In this document: positions 1 to 7,639 of the stretch, in pieces | Layout of the letters: each line of letters opens with the position of its first letter | Position numbering within the stretch: the stretch's first letter is position 1 | DNA from: Planctomycetota bacterium | Lineage (GTDB): Bacteria > Planctomycetota > Phycisphaerae > FEN-1346 | DNA length: 21,492 nucleotides | Reading direction: 5' to 3' | Assembly: GCA_026386995.1 (NCBI GenBank) | Contig: JAPLMO010000056.1 | Span: 1-21,492 of the forward strand | Translations under genes and position numbers: made by a program | Notes under the pieces: generated by a model | Told to the model about the DNA's origin: nothing | The model's database searches: none | The model's input: the letters and a program-made list of their open reading frames with translations, nothing else

Positions 1-1
1 A

Positions 2-97
2 GCCCCAGCGGCCCCCGCACCGTCTGCTCCTGACGCCGGTGCAGCACCGGCCGCGCCTGCTGTACCTGCGCCGGCCGCTCCGGCGGAAGCGAAGTAA
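2..97 (+). CDS. C-terminal tail of an unknown Ala/Pro-rich protein (partial)
   Basis: The window opens inside a plus-strand reading frame that ends at TAA 95-97. The 31 visible residues are almost all Ala and Pro and finish in APAEAK. Tails of this kind are common as disordered extensions of ribosomal and other proteins in GC-rich bacteria, so the tail alone gives no function. The frame is supported by strong GC bias at third positions and a clean stop. The 5' part lies outside the window. Confidence 0.6.
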   Translation, partial: APAAPAPSAPDAGAAPAAPAVPAPAAPAEAK

Positions 98-102
98 TCC
101 GA

Positions 103-130
103 CGGCGACCCGCCTCTACGGCGGACGCCG
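103..130 (+). terminator. Possible hairpin terminator after the first gene
   Basis: Five nt past the first gene's stop there is an inner stem (110-114 with 120-124) and an outer stem (103-107 with 126-130). No T-run follows, so this is at best a weak terminator. A second hairpin, CCGGCC with GGCCGG and a 6-nt loop, lies at 171-188. Nothing else is recognisable between 98 and 240. Confidence 0.3.
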
Positions 131-255
131 CAAACTATTGAGATTGGCCTCGGGTCCGTCTCGGGCCCTGCCGGCCTTATGCGGCCGGGTTCATGAGAAG
201 TGACGCGTCCTCCAGTCGGGATCGCGTGACACACAGTGAGAAGGAGGGAAGAATA

Positions 256-435
256 ATGAAAGTGGCGGAGATCAAGACCCTGGCGAAGGGCAAGGGCGTC
301 AACCCCAACGGCAAGACCAAGGAATCCTTGATTCGCGAAATCCAGAAGGCCGAGCGCAACCGCGACTGCTTCAACCGCGGCGAGTCCGCCCGGTGCGGCC
401 AGGCCCACTGCACCTGGCGCGTCGACTGCAAGTAA
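256..435 (+). CDS. Small SAP/Rho-N-like domain protein, 59 aa
   Basis: The start is ATG 256, fixed by the strong ribosome site AAGGAGGG at 241-248; an upstream in-frame start near 193 has no such site. Residues 2-32 (KVAEIKTLAKGKGVNPNGK, then TKESLIREIQKAE) have the helix-extended loop-helix pattern of SAP/Rho N-terminal domains, which bind nucleic acid. The C-terminal half has four Cys and a His (DCF, ARCGQAHC, DCK), so metal binding is possible. Short proteins with this SAP-like start and a DCF...C..W..DC ending are known from other bacteria as SAP-domain proteins without an assigned role. It lies 37 nt before the next plus-strand gene and may be co-transcribed with it. Confidence 0.8.
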   Translation: MKVAEIKTLAKGKGVNPNGKTKESLIREIQKAERNRDCFNRGESARCGQAHCTWRVDCK

Positions 436-472
436 CCGGCCTAGAGCCGCGACCCATGCAAGGGAGCCCCGC

Positions 473-1120
473 GTGCCGGCAACGCCCGAGACGGCCGTGC
501 ACGTCCACGGCGTTCAGGAAGAGTATTTCTACCTGATGGTCCACCGCTGCGCATGCGGCGGACCGTGGATGACCGAGTCGCAGCAGGTCGAGGAGAACGG
601 TCCGCATCCGCGCCACCGCATCGAGGCCCGCTGCTTCAAGTGCAAGACGCAGCGGACGTTCCTCTTCTCCATCGACTCGCAGGGAGGCTCGAAGGAACCG
701 GTCCGGCAGGTCAACCCGACGGCCGAACCCTCGCAGGCACTCGACGTGGCGCAGTGGATGGACCTGGCGCAGTTCTATCTCGGCCGCATCGAGCGCCTCA
801 AGACGGCCGTCGAGAAGGCCCAGTCGCTGCTGGATGCGCGGCAGTGCATCGAGGAGGCATTGAAGTTCTACGCCCCCGGCGACGACGCCCCGCCCCACAC
901 CGCCCTCTGGTCCGATGACAGCCGCAAGAAGGCGGCCGCGCGGCCCGAAACCTTCCGGCGTGCGGCCCTGATGGCGATGCTCGAGAAGATCCCCGCGATG
1001 GACCGCCTGCGCGTGGCCGACAAGATGGAGCAGCGCGAGTTCGAGAAAGGCGTCCGGGCACTAGCCAAACAGCGCGTCGGCAAGTGGTGGCAGTTCTGGA
1101 AACGCTTCCCACGCAAGTGA
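473..1120 (+). CDS. Conserved-looking hypothetical protein with a Cys4 metal-site motif, 215 aa
   Basis: The GTG start at 473 is preceded by AAGGGAG at 460-466; the nearby ATG at 456 is in another frame. The first 65 residues hold two Cys pairs, CAC at about residues 26-28 and CFKC at about 61-64, spaced like a zinc ribbon or knuckle. The middle (DVAQWMDLAQFYLGRIERL) and the end are mostly amphipathic helix, closing with the very basic WWQFWKRFPRK. There is no signal peptide or membrane segment, so the protein should be cytoplasmic. I do not recognise the family. The basic tail and the SAP-like neighbour would fit a nucleic-acid role, which is inference only. Confidence 0.75.
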   Translation: MPATPETAVHVHGVQEEYFYLMVHRCACGGPWMTESQQVEENGPHPRHRIEARCFKCKTQRTFLFSIDSQGGSKEPVRQVNPTAEPSQALDVAQWMDLAQFYLGRIERLKTAVEKAQSLLDARQCIEEALKFYAPGDDAPPHTALWSDDSRKKAAARPETFRRAALMAMLEKIPAMDRLRVADKMEQREFEKGVRALAKQRVGKWWQFWKRFPRK

Positions 1121-1136
1121 TACCATTTAACCATTT

Positions 1137-1164
1137 GCGCGGCGGGTCTCCGTACCCGCCGCGC
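1137..1164. terminator. Perfect 11-bp hairpin between convergent genes
   Basis: GCGCGGCGGGT (1137-1147) pairs exactly with ACCCGCCGCGC (1154-1164) around a 6-nt loop. It lies between the plus-strand gene ending at 1120 and the minus-strand gene ending at 1181, the place for a shared terminator. Neither side has a T-run. The left arm and loop recur with one change at 5442-5459, so it may instead be a member of a dispersed repeat. Confidence 0.4.
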
Positions 1165-1180
1165 AATGCCGCGAGTCGGG

Positions 1181-1765
1181 CTACTTCGTAAACTTGTCGG
1201 CAAAGACCGCTCGTGTCGCGTCCATGCCGCGCGCTGCCAAATCGTCGGCCAGCAGTCGCATGTAACTTTGCGCGAGGACCGGCGCATCGGCCATGCCGAG
1301 GTCGGCCAGCGCCTGCTGCACGGCATCTTCGGTCGGCCCCTCGACCTCGGCGAACCACCCCAGGTGCGGCAGTTCGTCGAGCACGACCTCGCACGGTCCC
1401 AGGCGCCACGTCGTGCGGAGTTTCTCGAAGTGGAACGTCTCCACGTAGCCGAGTGCCCGGAGGATCAACAGGATCGCGTCGCCGTCGGCCACCGGCGTCT
1501 GGAGTTCGGCCCGGCGTTTGAATCGGCCCGGCTGCTTGGGTCCCTTGTAAGTGAGGATCGTCCGCCGCGGCTCGCCGCCCGCCGCCGGCCGCTCCTCGCG
1601 GACGCGGACGGCCGCGCCGGACTTCCGGAGCCCGCCGTCGGCGCTGTCGAAGATGTGGTTGACCTCCAGGACCGTCCCGCCGCCCGCCGCGCCGCACGCC
1701 GCCAGCCGGCGGCGAAACGCCTCGGGATCGGCGATTTTCACCTTGGCTTCGATCTCTTCGGGCAT
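1181..1765 (-). CDS. cyaB: CYTH-domain protein, class IV adenylate cyclase (CyaB)-like
   Basis: The 194-aa protein opens with the CYTH signature EIEAKVKI (ExExK). It continues with the charged strands typical of the triphosphate tunnel fold: RVREERP near residue 55, LTYKGPKQ near 71, FKRRAELQ near 81, EVVLDELPHLGWFAEVEG near 126-143. CYTH enzymes act on triphosphates with Mg2+ or Mn2+; members include CyaB cyclases, thiamine triphosphatases and inorganic triphosphatases, and the sequence does not separate these. ATG 1763-1765 lies 7 nt after the nadB stop, so the two are probably co-transcribed and translationally coupled. No strong ribosome site is close to the start. The family call is firm; the cyclase activity is not. 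Confidence 0.8.
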   Translation of the reverse strand: MPEEIEAKVKIADPEAFRRRLAACGAAGGGTVLEVNHIFDSADGGLRKSGAAVRVREERPAAGGEPRRTILTYKGPKQPGRFKRRAELQTPVADGDAILLILRALGYVETFHFEKLRTTWRLGPCEVVLDELPHLGWFAEVEGPTEDAVQQALADLGMADAPVLAQSYMRLLADDLAARGMDATRAVFADKFTK

Positions 1766-1772
1766 AATGTCT

Positions 1773-3401
1773 TCACTCGACCCTCAACTCCTCCCCGCGC
1801 CTGACAAGGATGTGCTTTTGCCAGTGTGCATCGTCGCGCTCCGGGTAATCCGACCGGTAATGGACGCCGCGCGTCTCGGTCCGCACGAGGGCCGCGTGGG
1901 CCATCAGCCGCCCCAGGCCGAGCATGTTCTGAAGTTCCCACCCTGCCGGCTGGTCGAATACTTTGTCCAGAACGTAACTCTGCCAGAACTCGATGAGTGC
2001 ATCGGCCTCGGCCAGGTCCTCGGCGGTGCGGACGATGCCCACGTTGCGCCACATCAGCGACCGCAGGCTGTTGCGGACGTCGCCGAGGTTCAGTTCGCCG
2101 CGCGTCGACCGCGTCACGTCGCTGCGGACGCGTTGCGGCGCCGGCTCGTCCTTCGACTCGCCCGCCAGTTCCTCGACGATGCGCCGCCCGGCCGCCCGGC
2201 CGTACACCAGCCCCTCCAGCAGGCTGTTGGAGCCCAGACGGTTGGCGCCGTGCAGGCCCGTCGACGAGACCTCGCCGCACGCATACAGGCGCTCCAGGCT
2301 GGTGCGGCCGACGGCGTCCGCCTTCACGCCGCCGACCATGTAATGGGCGCTCGGGCGGACCGGAATGCGGTCCTTCGCAATGTCGATCCCAAACTGCGAG
2401 CACGCCTTGGCGATGCCCGGGAACCGCTTCCGCACGTCGTGGCCCAGGTGCGTCAGGTCCAGAAAAGCGTGCGTCTCGCCGGTCTTGCGCATGTGGGCGA
2501 CGATCGAGCGGCTGACGACGTCGCGCGGCGCCAGGTCGCCCATCGGATGATACTCGTGCATGAACGGCTTGCCGGCCTTGTCGACCAGCCGGCCGCCCTC
2601 GCCGCGCACCGTTTCAGAGATAAGGTGGCGGCTCGCCCCGGCGAGGTACAGCGTGGTCGGGTGGAACTGGACGAACTCCATGTCGGCCAGCAGCGCCCCC
2701 GCTCGGTAGGCCATCGCCAGGCCGTCGCCCGTGGCCACCTCGGGGTTGGTGGTCTCGCGGTAGATGCGTCCCAGGCCGCCCGTCGCCAGCACGGTGCGTT
2801 TGGCCTGTACGACGAACAGGCCGGTCTTGGCGTTCCAGGCCAGGACGCCGACGACGGCGTCGCCGGCCGTCAGGAGGTCGATCGCGAACGTCTCGGGGCG
2901 GACCTCGATGGCGTCGTTTCCGGCCACGCGATCCAGAAGGGTCGATGTGATTTCCTTGCCGGTCTCGTCGCCGCGTGCGTGGATGATGCGCGGGGCAGAA
3001 TGGCCACCCTCGCGGCCGATGCTGATCTTGCCGCCCGCCTTGTCGAACTCGGCGCCCCACGCGATAAGTTCGCGGATGCATTCAGGGGCCGCCGTCACGA
3101 CGTTCCGCACCACCGCCTCATCGCATATTCCGCAGCCCGTAGCAAGCGTGTCCGCCAGGTGGGTTTCGATGGTATCGGGCGCCGCAATGGCGGCCGCGAT
3201 GCCGCCCTGGGCGTAATAACTGTTCGATTCGGTCAACAGGCTCTTCGTAAGCAGCGTGACGCGCAGCGCCGGCGCCATCTCCAGCGCCGCCCTCAGTGCC
3301 GCCACACCCGACCCCAGGACCACCACGTCCGTAAAGACCTGCGGCAGCCGCGCCGTATCGAACGCCACCAGGTACCGCCGCACCTGTGCATGCCGTCGCA
3401 T
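1773..3401 (-). CDS. nadB: L-aspartate oxidase
   Basis: This 542-aa flavoprotein, usual length for NadB, oxidises L-aspartate to iminoaspartate, the first step of bacterial NAD synthesis. The FAD dinucleotide fold is at residues 26-40 (VVVLGSGVAALRAAL). Then come SNSYYAQGGIA near 59, the REGGHSAPRIIHARGD region near 129, LATGGLGRIYRETTNP near 206, FHPTTLY near 246, HYMVGGVK and LYACGEVSSTGLHGANRLG. The C-terminal helical domain is complete. ATG 3399-3401 has AGGAGG 5 nt upstream (complement of 3407-3412). The quinolinate synthase (nadA) and nadC partners are not in the window. The gene is the first of a two-gene unit with the CYTH gene. No broken motif was seen. Confidence 0.95.
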   Translation of the reverse strand: MRRHAQVRRYLVAFDTARLPQVFTDVVVLGSGVAALRAALEMAPALRVTLLTKSLLTESNSYYAQGGIAAAIAAPDTIETHLADTLATGCGICDEAVVRNVVTAAPECIRELIAWGAEFDKAGGKISIGREGGHSAPRIIHARGDETGKEITSTLLDRVAGNDAIEVRPETFAIDLLTAGDAVVGVLAWNAKTGLFVVQAKRTVLATGGLGRIYRETTNPEVATGDGLAMAYRAGALLADMEFVQFHPTTLYLAGASRHLISETVRGEGGRLVDKAGKPFMHEYHPMGDLAPRDVVSRSIVAHMRKTGETHAFLDLTHLGHDVRKRFPGIAKACSQFGIDIAKDRIPVRPSAHYMVGGVKADAVGRTSLERLYACGEVSSTGLHGANRLGSNSLLEGLVYGRAAGRRIVEELAGESKDEPAPQRVRSDVTRSTRGELNLGDVRNSLRSLMWRNVGIVRTAEDLAEADALIEFWQSYVLDKVFDQPAGWELQNMLGLGRLMAHAALVRTETRGVHYRSDYPERDDAHWQKHILVRRGEELRVE

Positions 3402-3493
3402 CAGAGCCTCCTATGGGAAGGGTGGATGATACGGCGAGCCTGCCCGGCGAACAAGACGAAAAGGGTTGGCGAGGTACGGCATCGGTCTTAAGG

Positions 3494-3574
3494 GGTGTTG
3501 CACGGCTGGCTTGCCCAGCCGTGCAAAATCTCGCGGCCATTCCGCCACGGCTGGGCAAGCCAGCCGTGCCACCC
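3494..3574. repeat. Paired-hairpin repeat element, copy 1
   Basis: Two hairpins stand side by side. The first is a 12-bp stem (3498-3509 with 3515-3526, loop CTTGC). The second is a 9-bp stem (3546-3554 with 3560-3568, loop GCAAG). The outer ends are roughly inverted, GGGTG..GCACGG on the left and CCGTGCCACCC on the right. The element fills the gap upstream of nadB and downstream of the lipoprotein gene. Close relatives lie at 19250-19326, and elements of the same design at 9402-9497, 17043-17100 and inside lipA. Confidence 0.8.
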
Positions 3575-3614
3575 GCGAGACTAACGCATTACGGATACAG
3601 CCGCTTCAGTTCGA

Positions 3615-5312
3615 TTAGCGCGCCTGAAACTTGAACGGCGCCAACTGGATATTGACCGGTTCGGGCAGGCCTTCCTCCGGAACGGTGACCAACGCTTCGC
3701 CTTCAAATCCCGGCAGCACGATGCCGGTGGAACGCCTTTGCTCTTCGGTCTCCAGTATGTACACCTCTGCCCGAACCTTGTACTGGCCCGGCGGAATTCG
3801 CTCGGTGGTGAATCTGCCGTCCATCGGTTTATCGCCGGGCTCCATGCCGACCGAATCGAGAATCAGATGTTTCACACCATCTTCATGAGGCGGGAGAACG
3901 CGAACATACACGCGAGTCGGTTTGGCCTTGGCAAGCTCTCCCTGGTCCAATCCGACGACCTGGCCTGTGATCGGCGCGCCCTTGGATCGCACAAAATCGG
4001 TGGCGACGGTTTCCCCGGATTCGATCTTGATGTTTCGGCGATCAAGGAAGGTCTCATCCCATTTGTTTTTCAGCCCGTTATTCTTGATCCGATCGATCGT
4101 GTAGTCGCCCGGAGGGAGGTTGTCGAGCACGGTCTCGACATGCTGCTGCATGGGCTCATGGCGGTCATTCCTTACGCCGGACCATCCGGGCATCTCCCAC
4201 GTGTGAAGTTGCATGAAGAGCCGGGTTTTGTCGGGGGCGCCGGCGATATCGTAGTGAACGATCAGTTTACCGGGCTGGGGAAGGCGGACCTCCAGATTAT
4301 CTATGGCGGCGTCTCCCTTGGGGACGGGGACAACCCACAGGTCCAGCGCCGAACTGGTAATCGCGATCTGCCGGGCATCTTCGCCGATGCCCGTGACGGT
4401 GAAAGCGCCGTCGGCATCGGTCGCAATTCGGATGGCGTTCTTGTTTTCGGCGCCTTCGTGGTCCCGCGCCTTGCTGCCGGTGACATTACTGATGGAAGGG
4501 ATGATGACATAGACCCCGGCATCCTTCACCGGCTTGCCTGTGTGGTCGAGCACATGCCCTGAGACCTGGCGGCCGCGCTTCAGCCGTATGACCAGCCCCG
4601 TGACCACACCGTCTTTGGGCAACTCCATGAGGATAGGCTGAAAGACGTAGCCGCTGGCGAGGATCCGTGCCCGCCCGCCCGTAGACCAGTTGACGTTGGT
4701 CGAGAAATCTCCGTTGGGCCGGGACCCGCCCGTCATCATCCAGTAGCCCCAGGTTATTTTCGCCGGATCTTTTTCGTTTACCTGACCGCCCTGGATGCTG
4801 AAATTGGGGACCGGCTTTCCGGTGGCGTCGTCAACGACGCGGCCGCTCAGTTCGAGCGATTCGATCACGCGCTGGAGCACGATGAGCGTGCTCCTGCCCG
4901 GTTCGGCGGCGAACTTCGTCGGGCGCGCCGCGGCGCGGGGAGCCATACATAGAGTTAGCGTATATCCGCTCAACTTGTAGATGCCATGCTGGGTTACGAA
5001 CTGCTTCTCGCCCCAGAACGTCACGTCCAGTTCCTTCGGGGTCTTCAGTGGAGACACCACGTAATAATCGCGAATCGCTTCGAGAGAACCCCCAGGCTGC
5101 AGGCTCACATTGTCGATGCGGACGGTGTCGCCGGAGCCGATCTTCTGCCACCTGAAAAGGCCGTCCCCCTCGACGGATGTGACATTCCATTCGCCCTTGA
5201 GATTCGCCAGGTCAGGGTGGTCGCGAGGGGCATTGTCCGGAGCGTTGTAGACCACCGATGTGCACGCCAGAACAATGATTGCCGCCGAAAACGCCGGGAA
5301 CGCCTTCCTCAT
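3615..5312 (-). CDS. Secreted lipoprotein: TIGR03067-like domain plus carboxypeptidase-regulatory-like domains
   Basis: ATG 5310-5312 is chosen because AGGAGG lies 10 nt upstream (complement of 5323-5328) and a signal peptide begins there. The frame stays open for 57 more codons upstream without signal-like sequence. The mature form should have 565 aa minus the signal. The signal ends in IIVLAC, a plausible lipobox, so anchoring to a membrane by Cys18 is likely. Residues about 33-165 (LKGEWNVTSVEGDG onwards) resemble the TIGR03067 domain found mainly in planctomycetes. After it come several beta-sandwich segments of the carboxypeptidase-regulatory kind: SGRVVDDATGKPVPNFSIQG, SGHVLDHTGKPVKDAGVYV, TGQVVGLDQG. 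The function is unknown; an envelope or adhesion role is inference. It appears to stand alone. Confidence 0.75.
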   Translation of the reverse strand: MRKAFPAFSAAIIVLACTSVVYNAPDNAPRDHPDLANLKGEWNVTSVEGDGLFRWQKIGSGDTVRIDNVSLQPGGSLEAIRDYYVVSPLKTPKELDVTFWGEKQFVTQHGIYKLSGYTLTLCMAPRAAARPTKFAAEPGRSTLIVLQRVIESLELSGRVVDDATGKPVPNFSIQGGQVNEKDPAKITWGYWMMTGGSRPNGDFSTNVNWSTGGRARILASGYVFQPILMELPKDGVVTGLVIRLKRGRQVSGHVLDHTGKPVKDAGVYVIIPSISNVTGSKARDHEGAENKNAIRIATDADGAFTVTGIGEDARQIAITSSALDLWVVPVPKGDAAIDNLEVRLPQPGKLIVHYDIAGAPDKTRLFMQLHTWEMPGWSGVRNDRHEPMQQHVETVLDNLPPGDYTIDRIKNNGLKNKWDETFLDRRNIKIESGETVATDFVRSKGAPITGQVVGLDQGELAKAKPTRVYVRVLPPHEDGVKHLILDSVGMEPGDKPMDGRFTTERIPPGQYKVRAEVYILETEEQRRSTGIVLPGFEGEALVTVPEEGLPEPVNIQLAPFKFQAR

Positions 5313-5441
5313 GATGGGACCGCCTCCTTTTGCAGAGTCCGACTGATCGCACTTGCTCTTAGACGCACCATACGTGCGGAAGTTCCGAACTCGGTCCGAA
5401 ATTCTAAGTAGAAGCGCAAAACGTTCCTTCATTGAGCCTTC

Positions 5442-5459
5442 GCGCGGTGGGTCTCCGTA
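5442..5459. repeat. Half-copy of the 1137-1154 repeat
   Basis: Eighteen nt match the left arm and loop of the hairpin at 1137-1164 with a single C/T change. The matching right arm is absent here. It lies in the 392-nt gap between the lipoprotein gene and the anti-sigma-like gene. Confidence 0.45.
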
Positions 5460-5484
5460 TGTGTTCAGGGCGGGGGCCGGCAAA

Positions 5485-5530
5485 GGGGGCTGTGCCCTTT
5501 TCGCGCCTTTGCGAAAAGGGGACAGCCCCC
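5485..5530. repeat. Long hairpin, 20-bp stem with one mismatch
   Basis: Positions 5485-5504 pair with 5511-5530 across a 6-nt loop, 19 of 20 bases matching. No T-run follows either arm, so it is not a standard terminator. It lies just beyond the 3' end of the decayed hydrolase relic. The rest of 5313-5547 shows nothing else beyond the short repeat at 5442-5459. Confidence 0.6.
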
Positions 5531-5547
5531 GTTTCAGCGCCGCGCGT

Positions 5548-5672
5548 TCACTGCACGTGCGTTACTTTCGGGTGATCGGGTTCGGCGGCGACGGGGTTGG
5601 TAAGCGACCGAAGACCCACCAAAACCACTCCCCGGCCCTTTTCGCCCGGCGCTGCATCGGCAGGAATCGGCC
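5548..5672 (-). pseudogene. Relic of the 3' end of an FAH-family hydrolase gene
   Basis: The last 18 codons before TGA 5548-5550 read LTNPVAAEPDHPKVTHVQ, identical in protein to the end of the intact gene at 8536-9327. At DNA level the two differ at four positions, all silent third bases (Leu, Asp, Lys, Val codons). Further upstream the likeness fades but can be followed with small gaps. For example, the complement of 5642-5660 matches the intact gene's segment for GPMQPGD except for two extra bases. That indicates frameshifts and decay. The rest of the gene is missing; the anti-sigma-like gene ends 33 nt beyond. An ancient duplicate cut short by deletion is the simplest reading. Confidence 0.65.
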
Positions 5673-5704
5673 CGACTCCGCGGCGGCGAACAAACCAGGA
5701 AGGG

Positions 5705-7639
5705 TCACAAATCTGGAATTCCGGTGTCTTGTCGTCCGGTGTCATAGTCGCCCTTGGCGATCTTCGCGATGACTTCGCGAATCGCCTTGTCGTGTTGATC
5801 CAGGCTGTTCGCCTTGTCGGCATCCGCGTACAGGATTCCGATGAGCTTGTAGACCGACCCGTCCTCCGGCTTCCCTCGTGGCCCGATGAAGAGAATCGCC
5901 TCGCGGTCCGGCGTCAATTCGTCTTTCAGGAGGCGGGTGAACTCGACTTGGATATCCTCCTCCTTGACCGCGGCCCCAGGCTGCTGGGCCACGCGGTGAC
6001 GAACGATGGTCTCCGCGCGCACTCGCCAGGTGGCCAGGTCAACGGATATCGTCGCCGGTTTATCCGGCTGCAAGACTTCGGCCGGATGGTTTGCGGCGGG
6101 CGCGCTGCCGGGCTCTTGTCCGAGTGGCGGGGCGACGTATAACAGTCCACTCACCTGCCACTGGGCCGACGTTTCGCCGACCTTCACGAGCCGAGCCCGC
6201 ACCACCCTTTCCGACCTTGCGATATACCGTTCCGGCGCGACAACGGGTCTCAGGTACTCGCCGGTTCTTATGCCCTCCACAAGCTCCTTCTCTTCGTTGT
6301 CCAAAAAATGCTTCGGCGAGGGCGAGGTGTCGAATGCCATTCCATTATACGACCAGACCTCGGGACTTGTGCCCTGAGGCAGGCCAGCCAGATAGACGAT
6401 AACCTCGCGACCAACCGCGAAGTTGTTCCGCCGCACTAGCTCGGCGTGAACTTCCTCGGCGCTCGGTTCGCAAACCTCCTTCTTAGACTCTCGCGCCAGT
6501 CGACGAAGCCGGTCACGAGCTTCTTTTTCGGGAGGATCCCAGGTGCGGACATGCACGACCTTGCCGTCGACGCGACCATAGATCACCCGGATTAACTCAA
6601 TGTCCAATACGCCGTCCTTGATCGCGAGCATTTTGCCGCGGACGATGGCCGGAGGTTCCGTCACACCCACCCATTGTGGTCCTTCTAGTACCGACATCCT
6701 CTCTGAAGCCAGACGACTGCTTCCTGGGTTGGGAGTCGCAGCGATTCGGGTCTCGTGCGCGCGGGTCTTTATGGCCGCCACAACGTCCTTCTCGAAATTG
6801 TCCAACGGATACTGCGGGGCGTCGTATGTCATAGATAAGAACGGCCAGACCGCCGGATTCTCGCCCTGCGGCCGGTCTCTCAGAAAGAGGACACCCTCGC
6901 GACCAACCTCGAAGTTGTTCTCCCGCACTGCCTCGGCGTGAACTTCCTCGGCGCTCGGTTCGCGAACCTCCTTCTTAGACTCTTGCGCCCGTTGGCGAAG
7001 CAAGTTACGAACGTCTTCGGTAGTATGGCTGGAGCGGACGTGCACGACCTTGCCGTCAACGCGACCATAGAGCACCCGGATTACCTCGTATTCCAATACG
7101 TCGTCCTTGAACGCGAGCATTTTGCCGCGCACGATGGCCGAAGCCTGCTGCACCGGCATTATGTTGATCGAATCCTGGATGCTTCCTGAATGTGGAGTCG
7201 TATCGATTTGACTCCGGCCTGGAGCGGCCGCCACGAGCGGGGGCGTTTCGACCTTTGCCGGGCCGTTTGGCAGCGTCTCGCGCGGCGCTCCGCCGGTTGA
7301 AGCCGTCGAAGCCGTGTCGGCCGGTGTCCCACTGTGCGTGAGGACCCACGTCGTGATCCCCACCGCCAAACAGGCAGCCAGGCCCGCGACGGACGCTACC
7401 AGCAGCGTGTGGAAGCGGCGCCGCCCCGATAACGCCGCCGTAGCGGCAGACCACCGAATTGAGGCGTTACTCATGATGAATCTCCTTGTGTTCAGTCGCA
7501 GAATCATCGGCGCTGACGTCCCGGCGGATTCCACCATTGCCAGCACTTGCTTGCGAAGTTGGCGACGGTGCTCCTCCCGCGGCGCGTCAGTATTCCCAAT
7601 GCCGGCCACGAAACGCTCAAACTGTAGTTCAACGTCCAT
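5705..7639 (-). CDS. Putative anti-sigma factor / membrane protein with three extracytoplasmic repeats
   Basis: ATG 7637-7639 overlaps the sigma gene's end by 11 nt and has GGAGG just upstream; an alternative ATG at 7474 also has AAGGAG. The 644-aa protein has a cytoplasmic head (MDVELQFERFVAGIGN, then REEHRRQLRKQVL) of the type seen next to planctomycete ECF sigma factors. One membrane segment follows at about residues 77-100 (LLVASVAGLAACLAVGITTW). The rest is outside: two close repeats near 170-300 and 330-460, both with IVRGKMLA.KD..L, YGRVDGKVVHVR and ESKKEV.EPSAEEVHAE, and a third, divergent one starting RVVRARLVKVGE. It probably holds the sigma factor at the membrane until a signal is sensed. 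That role rests on gene order and topology; there is no zinc-anti-sigma HxxxCxxC motif. Confidence 0.75.
   Translation of the reverse strand: MDVELQFERFVAGIGNTDAPREEHRRQLRKQVLAMVESAGTSAPMILRLNTRRFIMSNASIRWSAATAALSGRRRFHTLLVASVAGLAACLAVGITTWVLTHSGTPADTASTASTGGAPRETLPNGPAKVETPPLVAAAPGRSQIDTTPHSGSIQDSINIMPVQQASAIVRGKMLAFKDDVLEYEVIRVLYGRVDGKVVHVRSSHTTEDVRNLLRQRAQESKKEVREPSAEEVHAEAVRENNFEVGREGVLFLRDRPQGENPAVWPFLSMTYDAPQYPLDNFEKDVVAAIKTRAHETRIAATPNPGSSRLASERMSVLEGPQWVGVTEPPAIVRGKMLAIKDGVLDIELIRVIYGRVDGKVVHVRTWDPPEKEARDRLRRLARESKKEVCEPSAEEVHAELVRRNNFAVGREVIVYLAGLPQGTSPEVWSYNGMAFDTSPSPKHFLDNEEKELVEGIRTGEYLRPVVAPERYIARSERVVRARLVKVGETSAQWQVSGLLYVAPPLGQEPGSAPAANHPAEVLQPDKPATISVDLATWRVRAETIVRHRVAQQPGAAVKEEDIQVEFTRLLKDELTPDREAILFIGPRGKPEDGSVYKLIGILYADADKANSLDQHDKAIREVIAKIAKGDYDTGRQDTGIPDL

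Noticed and set aside
1551..3491. Plus-strand open frame of 646 codons opposite nadB
   Set aside because: It is the antisense shadow of nadB, whose motifs and ribosome site are clear. Long antisense frames are expected at this GC content, and the translation has no recognisable domain.
3494..3574. Insertion sequence or CRISPR explanation for the repeats
   Set aside because: No transposase, no regular spacer-repeat array, and copies are single and scattered.
5548..5823. Minus-strand 91-codon ORF ending in the FAH tail as a real gene
   Set aside because: Its first half lies in the anti-sigma-like gene and only the last 18 codons match FAH in frame; read as a relic instead.
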